Of a stretch of 64,000 nucleotides of DNA, positions 19,755 through 26,649 are shown one piece after another. The notes beneath the pieces are model-generated. The model ran no database searches. It saw only the letters and a list, made by a program, of their open reading frames with translations, and was not told the origin of the DNA. Source of the stretch: Pseudoalteromonas sp. T1lg75 (GTDB taxonomy: Bacteria > Pseudomonadota > Gammaproteobacteria > Enterobacterales > Alteromonadaceae); the NCBI RefSeq assembly GCF_002964705.1, contig NZ_PQCD01000049.1:342704-406703 (forward strand), in the 5' to 3' direction. A program made the position numbers and the translations under genes. Each line of letters opens with the position of its first letter. Within the stretch, counting starts at the first letter, position 1.

Positions 19755-20335
19755 TAAAACTTAACTAATCCGCTAAAGCCCATAAAGGCCATAGACATTA
19801 ATCCGGCGGTGACCATGGCGATGGCCGCCCCCTTAAAAGGCACCGGCACATCGGCCCCGGCCAGACGCTCCCGCATCGCGGCGAACAGCACCAGCACCAG
19901 CGAAAAGCCCACGGCGGCGCCGAAGCCGTAGACGGCCGACTCGACAAAACTATGCTGCTCTTTAATATTTAACAAGGCCACCCCAAGCACGGCACAGTTG
20001 GTGGTGATCAGGGGTAAGAAGATACCGAGTAAGCGGTAGAGTGTGGGTGAGGTTTTTTGTACTACCATTTCGGTAAATTGCACGACCACGGCGATCACCA
20101 AGATAAAGCTCATGGTGCGTAAAAAGGTCAGCTCTAAAGGCAGCAGGATATATTGATTCACCAGGTAACTAGTGACGGAAGCCAAGGTCAGTACAAAGGT
20201 GGTGGCCAGTGACATGCCAACGGCGGTATCCAGTTTGCTAGATACGCCCATAAAGGGGCACAGACCCAAAAACTGTACTAATACGAAATTGTTGACCAAT
20301 ACGGTACTGACAAGCAGTAAGAGATATTCCGTCAT
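19754..20335 (-). CDS. rsxA: Electron transport complex subunit RsxA/RnfA
   Basis: This is the first gene of the rsxABCDGE-nth operon. The 193-residue product has six transmembrane helices and starts [20 protein letters not shown], almost identical to RsxA of other gammaproteobacteria. It contains the FLGLCPFMG segment with the conserved cysteine that pairs with the equivalent one in RsxE. I choose the ATG at 20335 because family members begin there; an in-frame GTG two codons upstream (20341) is possible. The operon promoter must lie in the 116 bases before it, downstream of the lacI-type gene, which is also on the minus strand. Confidence 0.96.
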   Translation of the reverse strand: MTEYLLLLVSTVLVNNFVLVQFLGLCPFMGVSSKLDTAVGMSLATTFVLTLASVTSYLVNQYILLPLELTFLRTMSFILVIAVVVQFTEMVVQKTSPTLYRLLGIFLPLITTNCAVLGVALLNIKEQHSFVESAVYGFGAAVGFSLVLVLFAAMRERLAGADVPVPFKGAAIAMVTAGLMSMAFMGFSGLVKF

Positions 20336-20451
20336 AGGCACCCAAGAAGCTGAAAAGAACCGAACTATTATCCTTATTTCTCGGTCATTTCACAACAGTT
20401 GCGATGGTCATTTGCGAGATTGTGGCGGTGCTGAGACCGCCATGTTTGTGC

Positions 20452-21483
20452 TTAGGCGGTTTTGGCGTCGGAGCTGCCGCGGATCACCAGGCTTGGAGTG
20501 AAGATACGAGTGATGTCTTTATCTTGATTGCGTGCGCCCCGGGTTTTGCTGAACAAAAGTCGTGCCGCATGCTGGGAGATCTCATCATTATCCTGATGGG
20601 CGGTGGTCAGCTTGGGCCAGGTCTGCTTGGAGAAGGGGGAGTCCTCAAAGCCGGTAATGGCCAACTCACCGGGAATGGCAATATTCATTAGACGCGCGGC
20701 AAACAAGGCACCGGCGGCGATTTCATCGTTACCGCCCATCACCGCGGTGATGCCCTGGCGATTGTTATCTTTTAGTAGCTCTTTGGCGCCCTCGACGCCA
20801 GATTCAAAGGAATATTCGCCGCGGTAGAGCAGGGATTCTCGGGCTTCAATTTTATGATCGGCCAGTGCTTGTTGATAGCCAGCCAAGCGTTCTGCGGTGG
20901 ATTTGTGTCCCTGATCACCACAAATAAAGGCAATGTTTTTATGACCATGCTGCAACAGGTGAGAGGTGATCTCGTAGGCCGCCGCATAGTCATTCACATA
21001 AATACAGGAATTGTTGTCGTTGTCATCGCCGCGACCAGAAAGAATGCGCACATAGTGCATGTTCATCTCATCCAGTTCGTCGATCAGCTCCTGTTGCTCC
21101 GACAAGGGAGGGGTGAGCACCAGACCGGCGATACGGGAGCGACGGATCATGGTTTTTAGCTCGGTTTTCATGTTGTCATCGGCATAGCTGCAGGGGTGGA
21201 TAACCAGCTCATAGCCTTCTTGACGGCAACGAGAGAGCACACCGTTTTGCATGTCTATTACATAATAGGCATTGGGGTTGTCATAGACTAAACCTATGGC
21301 GTAGGAAGAGGTACCGGCTAGGTTACGGGCAGCGAGGTTGGGTTGGTAATTTAGCTCTTTGACCGCGGCCATCACCAAATCATGGGTCTTTTTGCGTACC
21401 GAAGGTTCGTTGTTAATTACCCGCGAAACCGTTTTCATTGACACCCCGGCCAGTTTCGCAACGTCATTGATGGTTACTTTCAT
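20452..21483 (-). CDS. LacI-family transcriptional regulator (likely regulator of the adjacent sugar genes)
   Basis: This 343-residue repressor has the LacI helix-turn-helix at residues 3-25 (TINDVAKLAGVSMKTVSRVIN), the hinge helix around RNLAGT and a periplasmic-binding-protein-like sugar domain (IGLVYDNPNAYYV, ITGFEDSPFSKQTWPKLTTAHQD). It is divergent from pgi. Palindromes of LacI type occur in its own intergenic region (21770-21783 and 21835-21848) and ahead of the TonB receptor and halogenase-like genes. It therefore probably controls itself, pgi-zwf-pgl and the uptake genes. The effector sugar cannot be told from sequence. The DNA sites resemble, from memory, operators of NagR-like regulators, but this needs a search. 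Confidence 0.92.
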   Translation of the reverse strand: MKVTINDVAKLAGVSMKTVSRVINNEPSVRKKTHDLVMAAVKELNYQPNLAARNLAGTSSYAIGLVYDNPNAYYVIDMQNGVLSRCRQEGYELVIHPCSYADDNMKTELKTMIRRSRIAGLVLTPPLSEQQELIDELDEMNMHYVRILSGRGDDNDNNSCIYVNDYAAAYEITSHLLQHGHKNIAFICGDQGHKSTAERLAGYQQALADHKIEARESLLYRGEYSFESGVEGAKELLKDNNRQGITAVMGGNDEIAAGALFAARLMNIAIPGELAITGFEDSPFSKQTWPKLTTAHQDNDEISQHAARLLFSKTRGARNQDKDITRIFTPSLVIRGSSDAKTA

Positions 21484-21769
21484 GAGCGTTTCTTATTATC
21501 TCGGCAGCGCAAGGCGATGCCCGTATTTGTTACCTAATTAGTGTGTCTAATTAGTGACCTAGTGGCGTAGCTCCCGGCTTTTTCTCGCCATGCAGCGTAT
21601 GGTTGCGACAATTTCTTACCGCTTAGCCCAGATAAGCCAAGTTGGCGAGCCAGTTCGGCAAACTAGGTTCCAGCAGCTGTTTTCAAAGAAAAATGACTCT
21701 AGGTCAATTTTTCATTGAGTGTATCTAAAGTTATGAATAATTAGCAGAGAAAATTTTAAATTTTCCTAA

Positions 21770-21783
21770 TGATACCGGTGTCA
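21770..21783. promoter_or_regulatory. LacI-type palindrome TGATACCGGTGTCA
   Basis: This near-perfect inverted repeat (one mismatched pair) with a central CCGG fits the general style of LacI-family operators. It lies 52 bases before the second palindrome in the pgi promoter region. A related sequence, TGACACTGGTGTCA, occurs at 44283-44296. Confidence 0.5.
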
Positions 21784-21834
21784 AGGACGAAAATATGCGC
21801 TATGATCCGCTCATAAAATTTAAAATTAGCCATT

Positions 21835-21848
21835 TGACAGCGTTGTCA
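21835..21848. promoter_or_regulatory. Putative LacI-family operator ahead of pgi
   Basis: TGACAGCGTTGTCA has half sites TGACA and TGTCA with a central GCGT. The identical 14-mer is found at 26570-26583 ahead of the TonB receptor, and a variant at 30882-30895 ahead of the halogenase-like gene. The repeat occurrence in promoter regions next to a LacI gene supports a real operator. Confidence 0.7.
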
Positions 21849-22011
21849 TTTTAACTTAACGTTCACTTTTAACGGCAATTTAAAATGCAAGATTGGTGGG
21901 TTTGTCCTCGAACTTTCACAAAAATAGAGAAAAATGTGGTGAGAGTGAGTCGATTCGTGGTCAGGGACCGCGAAGGCCTATTAATCTAGTTAGAAATATA
22001 AGGAATTAACA

Positions 22012-23655
22012 ATGGTAGCAAGTCGTTCACAATTAACTAGTTGGCTGGCGCTTAAAGAGCAGGCAAAGGGGTTGAAAAACACGCACCTTAAAGACTTGTT
22101 TGCAGCCGACCAGAACCGTTTTGATACGCTGTCATTGACCATTCCCGGGGTGTTATTTGACTACTCCAAGCAATTGATAGATGTGCAGGTGCGCGACACA
22201 TTAGTCGAGCTGGCAGAACAATGTGACTTGCCCAAATGGCGCGACAAAATGTTTGCCGGTGACAAGATTAATTTCAACGAGCAACGCGCGGTTTTGCATA
22301 CCGCACTGCGTAATCCGGGTAATCGGGCTATCAAGGTTGACGGCGTAAATGTTGTTGAACAGGTACACAATGAGCTGGCAAAAATGGCCGCCTTTGTCGA
22401 CAAGGTACGCAGTGGTCAATGGCTGGGTTATAGCAATAAAGCCATTCGTGACGTCGTCAGTATTGGTGTTGGTGGCTCGAATTTAGGCCCGCAAATGGCC
22501 ACCGAAGCTCTGGCAAGTTATGCCGATGAAACCCTTGGGGTGCATTATATCTCTAACGTTGATGGCGTGCAGATTGCACAGGTATTAAAGCGGCTCGACC
22601 CAGAAACTACCTTGTTTGTGGTGTCATCGAAAACCTTTACCACGTCAGAGACCATGACCAATGCCACCACTGCGGTGCGTTGGCTAAAAGACGCAGCAAA
22701 AAATGATCAGGCCGTGGCCAAGCATTTTGTTGCGGTGAGTACGAATTTACAAAAAACCGCCGAGTTTGGCATTGCCGATGAAAACGTATTCACCATGTGG
22801 GATTGGGTTGGTGGTCGATTTTCGATGTGGAGTGCGATAGGTTTGCCTATCGCTTTGTACCTCGGCTTTGAGGCCTTTACAGAATTATTGGCCGGGGCGT
22901 TTGAGATTGATGAACACTTTTGCCAGGCACCTTTGGCCGCCAATATCCCTGTATTAATGGGGTTATTGAGCGTTTGGAATACCAGCTTTTTAGATCATCG
23001 AGCCCAGGCCATTTTGCCCTATGATCAGGCCCTGCATATGTTGCCGGCCTATCTGCAGCAAGGTGAAATGGAAAGTAATGGTAAGGCGGTAAACTTTGCC
23101 GGCGAGTCCGTGAACTACAATACGGTGCCCTTGATCTGGGGTATGACGGGGATCAATGGCCAGCATGCTTTTTACCAGTATCTGCACCAAGGCACGACCA
23201 TAGTTCCAGCGGACTTTATCGCCTCGGTACAGCCGCAAACGGACGTTGAGAGACATCATGATGTTCTTATGTCGAACTTCTTCGCCCAAAGCGAGGCCAT
23301 GATGAATGGCGTTGATGCCGAGCAGGTCCGAGCCGACTTGCTGCAAAAGGGTGTCAGTGAGCAACAAATAGAAACGCTTATTGCCCATAAAATTCATCAG
23401 GGCAATCGGCCAACAAGCTCGCTTATCCTCGATAAGGTCGATGCTCGAGGGCTAGGGCGCTTAATTGCCTTGTATGAACACAAGATATTCGTGCAGGGGA
23501 TCGTTTTAGAGATTTGCTCCTTCGATCAATGGGGCGTCGAGCTTGGCAAGGGACTGGCAAAGAATATCGAGTCAGAGCTGCGTGCACACAGTGTTGGGGA
23601 GCACGATAGTTCAACGCAGGGACTGATGGCGTATTATCTTAATAAACGCCACTAA
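22012..23655 (+). CDS. pgi: Glucose-6-phosphate isomerase
   Basis: This 547-residue cytoplasmic enzyme interconverts glucose-6-phosphate and fructose-6-phosphate. The sugar-phosphate loop SIGVGGSNLGP is at 150-160, the second signature GRFSMWSAIGLPIAL is present, and the active-site stretch ESNGK...GQHAFYQYLHQGT follows. The length equals that of the classical bacterial enzyme. The ATG follows AAGGA at 22000-22004. It is followed by a 374-base gap with a terminator-like hairpin before zwf, so pgi may be mostly monocistronic. A LacI-type operator lies about 165 bases upstream. Confidence 0.98.
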   Translation: MVASRSQLTSWLALKEQAKGLKNTHLKDLFAADQNRFDTLSLTIPGVLFDYSKQLIDVQVRDTLVELAEQCDLPKWRDKMFAGDKINFNEQRAVLHTALRNPGNRAIKVDGVNVVEQVHNELAKMAAFVDKVRSGQWLGYSNKAIRDVVSIGVGGSNLGPQMATEALASYADETLGVHYISNVDGVQIAQVLKRLDPETTLFVVSSKTFTTSETMTNATTAVRWLKDAAKNDQAVAKHFVAVSTNLQKTAEFGIADENVFTMWDWVGGRFSMWSAIGLPIALYLGFEAFTELLAGAFEIDEHFCQAPLAANIPVLMGLLSVWNTSFLDHRAQAILPYDQALHMLPAYLQQGEMESNGKAVNFAGESVNYNTVPLIWGMTGINGQHAFYQYLHQGTTIVPADFIASVQPQTDVERHHDVLMSNFFAQSEAMMNGVDAEQVRADLLQKGVSEQQIETLIAHKIHQGNRPTSSLILDKVDARGLGRLIALYEHKIFVQGIVLEICSFDQWGVELGKGLAKNIESELRAHSVGEHDSSTQGLMAYYLNKRH

Positions 23656-24029
23656 CAAATTAGCTGCTTAGCAGCGAAGCCATTAATGCCTTCTTCCTGA
23701 AGGGGGACGGCTTACAGAATACCTTTGAACGGGTAGCGCTGGAGTCTTTGGGGCCTGTATTTTTGTGAGAGGAATTACAGTGACCCTAAAGCTCATTTAT
23801 TCCCAAGCTCCGATTGCTAGATATCTAGGGTCGGAGCTTTGCCTTTTTCGTCAGCACCAATAAGTAAACGCTGGCGCTAACGGCTATCGGCACCCATGAG
23901 TGCACACTAACATCAGGGTCACTAGCCTAGCGCTTGTTATAATTCCCAATAAGAACAACGAATGTGCCACTTGCAGGCTTGGCATCGCTGGCTTGTCGGA
24001 ACACACAATAAACAGGTAGAGAGTAAATC
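23656..24029 (+). other. Structured intergenic region between pgi and zwf
   Basis: This 374-base gap has several hairpins: GCTGC/GCAGC at 23663-23675, CCTTC/GAAGG at 23689-23703 and a larger terminator-like stem at 23805-23839. A segment GACCCTAAAGCTC at 23782-23794 can pair with the 3' arm of that last stem (TAGGGTC and GAGCTTT), giving two alternative folds. It may hold the pgi terminator, a small RNA or a zwf attenuator. No protein-coding frame is supported. Confidence 0.5.
23805..23847 (+). terminator. Terminator-like hairpin after pgi / in the zwf leader
   Basis: AAGCTCCGA at 23805-23813 pairs with TCGGAGCTT at 23831-23839, with an inner CTAG/CTAG stem around ATAT. The tail TTGCCTTTTT is only moderately U-rich. 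It could end pgi transcription or act as an attenuator. Confidence 0.6.
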
Positions 24030-25502
24030 ATGCTAAATCCTTTTGATATCATCATCTTTGGTGGCGGCGGCGACCTTGCTTTGCGCAAGTTGCTACCGGC
24101 CATGTATCGCGCTTATCAGGAAGGGAACTTGCCACAAGGAACGCGGATCTTACCTACCGTACGCGGCACAGAGCAACGTGATGCGTATATTGACACCGCA
24201 CACAGCGCCCTTAAAGAGCACCTGAGTAAAGGTGAATACAACAATAAAGACTGGCAAGCCTTTGCCAAGTATCTGGTGCCCGTGGTGGTTAATGTAACCG
24301 AGGCCGACGCCCACTGGGATGAGTTGAAAGCGATACTTGGTGAGCATGATGAAGATAAATCACGCGTCTTTTACCTTTCCTTGCCGCCGGCGGTATACGG
24401 CACCTGCTGTGAAATTCTCTCCACCAAGGGATTGATCACCGACACCTCGCGAGTGGTGGTGGAAAAGCCCATCGGCTACTGCGGTAAATCCGCGGAGCAG
24501 ATCAATGCCAAGATCGCTCAATATTTTAGCGAAGAGCAGATTTTCCGTATCGACCACTACCTGGGCAAAGAGACGGTGCAAAATCTGATGGCGCTGCGTT
24601 TCTCCAATTCGGTATTTGAAAACCTGTGGGATGCCAAAACCATAGACAACATTCAAATCAGTATTTCCGAGACCGTGGGCCTGGAGAGCCGCGCCGGCTT
24701 CTATGATAAGGCCGGGGCGCTGCGCGATATGATCCAAAACCACTTGTTGCAGTTACTGTGTTTGGTAGCCATGGAGTCGCCGCATAAGCTCAATGCCAAC
24801 TCCATTCGCACCGAAAAATTAAAAGTGCTTGAGGCGCTGCGCCCGCTAGTGGCCGAGCAGGTTGACGACAATATCGTGCGTGGTCAGTATGTACCGGGCG
24901 AGCTCGATGGCAAAATCGTCCCGGGATACCTCGAAGAGTTGGCAGACGGTCCTAGTAATACCGAAACCTTTGTTGCCATTCGGGCGCATATTGATAACTG
25001 GCGCTGGGCGGGCGTGCCCTTTTATCTGCGTACCGGCAAGCGCATGAAAAAACGTTGTGCCGAAATCGTGGTGGAGTACAAACCGGTCTCTCATAATGTC
25101 TATGATGAGAGTGTGGGCCCCATTCAACCAAACCGCTTGGTGATCCGCTTGCAGCCGGAAGAAAGCATTCAACTCACGCTGATGTCAAAGCGTTTAGACA
25201 ACCTCGAGATGCAGCTTGAGCCGGTGACCTTGAACATTGAATTATCCGAGTCCTATGGTTCGGGTTTTCATTCCGATGCCTATAAGCGCTTGATGCTTGA
25301 TGCCGCGGCCAATAACCCGGCGCTCTTTATTCACCGTGATGAGGTACGTCAGGCCTGGCAGTGGATTGATCCCATTATTGAACGCTGGCAAGAGCAAGGT
25401 GCTCCGGCCTTGTACCGTGCCGGTACCTGGGGGCCAGTCGATGCCGATGAACTGTTGGCGGAAACAAAGCATCGTTGGTTCAACACCGGGGAGGGCGCTT
25501 AA
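24030..25502 (+). CDS. zwf: Glucose-6-phosphate 1-dehydrogenase
   Basis: This 490-residue enzyme oxidises glucose-6-phosphate to 6-phosphogluconolactone with NADP+ (or NAD+). The Rossmann motif GGGGDLALRKLLPA is at 10-24, the coenzyme segment EKPIGY at 145-150 (the usual form is EKPFG) and the active-site signature RIDHYLGKE at 173-181. The length is normal. The start follows GGTAGAGAG about 10 bases upstream. Its stop overlaps the start of pgl by one base (TAATG), so the two steps of the pathway are co-translated. 6-Phosphogluconate dehydratase and KDPG aldolase genes are not in the window. Confidence 0.98.
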   Translation: MLNPFDIIIFGGGGDLALRKLLPAMYRAYQEGNLPQGTRILPTVRGTEQRDAYIDTAHSALKEHLSKGEYNNKDWQAFAKYLVPVVVNVTEADAHWDELKAILGEHDEDKSRVFYLSLPPAVYGTCCEILSTKGLITDTSRVVVEKPIGYCGKSAEQINAKIAQYFSEEQIFRIDHYLGKETVQNLMALRFSNSVFENLWDAKTIDNIQISISETVGLESRAGFYDKAGALRDMIQNHLLQLLCLVAMESPHKLNANSIRTEKLKVLEALRPLVAEQVDDNIVRGQYVPGELDGKIVPGYLEELADGPSNTETFVAIRAHIDNWRWAGVPFYLRTGKRMKKRCAEIVVEYKPVSHNVYDESVGPIQPNRLVIRLQPEESIQLTLMSKRLDNLEMQLEPVTLNIELSESYGSGFHSDAYKRLMLDAAANNPALFIHRDEVRQAWQWIDPIIERWQEQGAPALYRAGTWGPVDADELLAETKHRWFNTGEGA

Positions 25503-26212
25503 TGGTGACCATCAAAGAGCATTTTTTTGACTCAAAAGAGCAGATGACCCAAGCCCTGGCAGCATCGCTTGCAGAGCGTTTAACCTCTGCTCTAAACGAA
25601 CGTCAACGTGCGTCGTTACTGGTATCCGGTGGTTCGTCACCGGCGCCGGCCTATAAGTATCTATCGGGCCTAGACATCGCCTGGGATAAGGTTGACGTAG
25701 CCATGGTTGACGAGCGCTGGGTCGATGCCGACCATGACAAAAGTAACGAAAGCTTTATTAACAGCACCTTGTTGCAAGATAAGGCCGCCAGCGCCAACTT
25801 TATTACCATGAAAAACGGTGCTGCCACAGCCGAGGCCGGAGTAGAGCAGTGTGAGCAAATGTATGCACAGATACAGCGCCCGTTCGATGTCACCATCTTG
25901 GGCATGGGCCCGGATGGTCATACCGCGTCGTTATTTCCTCATGCGCAGGGGTTAGAAACGGGTTTGTCGTCGCCACAACTGGTGTGTGCAATTAATGCCA
26001 TCGAAAGCGAGGTGACCGGCGCTATTACAGAACGTATGACCCTCACCTTGCATGCCATTGCTCAGTCGCGAGTGGTTAAGTTGTTGATCAGCGGCGAGGA
26101 AAAACTGGCTGTCTACAAAGAAGCAAAAGCCGGTGGCGACGTGCAGGCGATGCCTTTACGGGCTGTGTTACAGCATCCAGACATCGAACTGGAAGTATAC
26201 TGGGCTCCGTAA
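25502..26212 (+). CDS. pgl: 6-phosphogluconolactonase
   Basis: This 236-residue enzyme hydrolyses 6-phosphogluconolactone. It belongs to the DevB/SOL (glucosamine-6-phosphate isomerase-like) type, with LLVSGGSSPAPAYKYL, VDERWVDADHDKSNE and ILGMGPDGHTASLFPH, whose aspartate and histidine are catalytic in the family. The start ATG at 25502 overlaps the zwf stop codon (TAATG) and gives the normal family N-terminus; an upstream in-frame start at 25475 would lie inside zwf and is less likely. A terminator follows 37 bases after the stop. Confidence 0.97.
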   Translation: MVTIKEHFFDSKEQMTQALAASLAERLTSALNERQRASLLVSGGSSPAPAYKYLSGLDIAWDKVDVAMVDERWVDADHDKSNESFINSTLLQDKAASANFITMKNGAATAEAGVEQCEQMYAQIQRPFDVTILGMGPDGHTASLFPHAQGLETGLSSPQLVCAINAIESEVTGAITERMTLTLHAIAQSRVVKLLISGEEKLAVYKEAKAGGDVQAMPLRAVLQHPDIELEVYWAP

Positions 26213-26248
26213 ATAATTACCCGTAAGGCTTGGCCTTTAAAATACAGA

Positions 26249-26275
26249 AAACGCAGCTTAGACTGCGTTTTTTTA
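26249..26275 (+). terminator. Rho-independent terminator after pgl
   Basis: AAACGCAG at 26249-26256 pairs with CTGCGTTT at 26263-26270 and is followed by a run of T to 26274. It closes the zwf-pgl transcript. Confidence 0.9.
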
Positions 26276-26569
26276 TGGCCTTGGGAGGGCTTCATCCGTG
26301 TCTCAGGCATGGCTGCTTTATATGGCAATCGTATTTAGCAATTGCGCATCTTGCAATCACAACCGCACATTAACCCGCACTTATCGCGTACTTTACTCTT
26401 ACTCTACAATTTGTGCTATATTCGCCGCGATTCAATCCACAAACCCGCTATGGCTCATTGCTAAATCAAATAAAATCAATTTGTTACAATTAAATTAGTG
26501 CTTTTTTTAAACTAAAAAGACAAAAGATGTAGCGAATTTGTAATTTTGAGTGTATGGTTTGTTAGTAGA

Positions 26570-26583
26570 TGACAGCGTTGTCA
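26570..26583. promoter_or_regulatory. Putative LacI-family operator ahead of the TonB-dependent receptor
   Basis: TGACAGCGTTGTCA is identical over 14 bases to the site at 21835-21848 ahead of pgi. It lies 66 bases before the receptor start codon, a typical repressor position. Confidence 0.72.
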
Positions 26584-26649
26584 TCATCACTGGGCAGAAG
26601 TGATTTGATAATCAACAAAATGATTCAAGAATAATTCAAGGGGAATCCT

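Larger units (their letters stand above)
21484..22011. other. Divergent intergenic region between the LacI regulator and pgi
   Basis: This 528-base gap is AT-rich near pgi. It holds two CTAATTAGTG direct repeats (21534-21543 and 21547-21556, 13 bases apart) near the lacI-type start, a palindrome TGATACCGGTGTCA at 21770-21783 and a palindrome TGACAGCGTTGTCA at 21835-21848. No open frame of plausible coding quality is seen. The pgi transcript would carry a leader of 100 bases or more. Confidence 0.7.
26213..26649 (+). other. Intergenic region between pgl and the TonB-dependent receptor
   Basis: This 437-base gap holds the pgl terminator, then AT-rich sequence, a putative LacI-type operator at 26570-26583 and a strong ribosome site (AAGGGGA, 26638-26644) ahead of the receptor start. 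A short frame at 26298-26498 is present but has no family resemblance or ribosome site and I do not call it. Confidence 0.7.

Noticed and set aside
20423..20442. Hairpin TGGCGGT/ACCGCCA after the LacI gene as a terminator
   Set aside because: The stem is only 7 bp and no T run follows on the minus strand; it could help termination but is not canonical.
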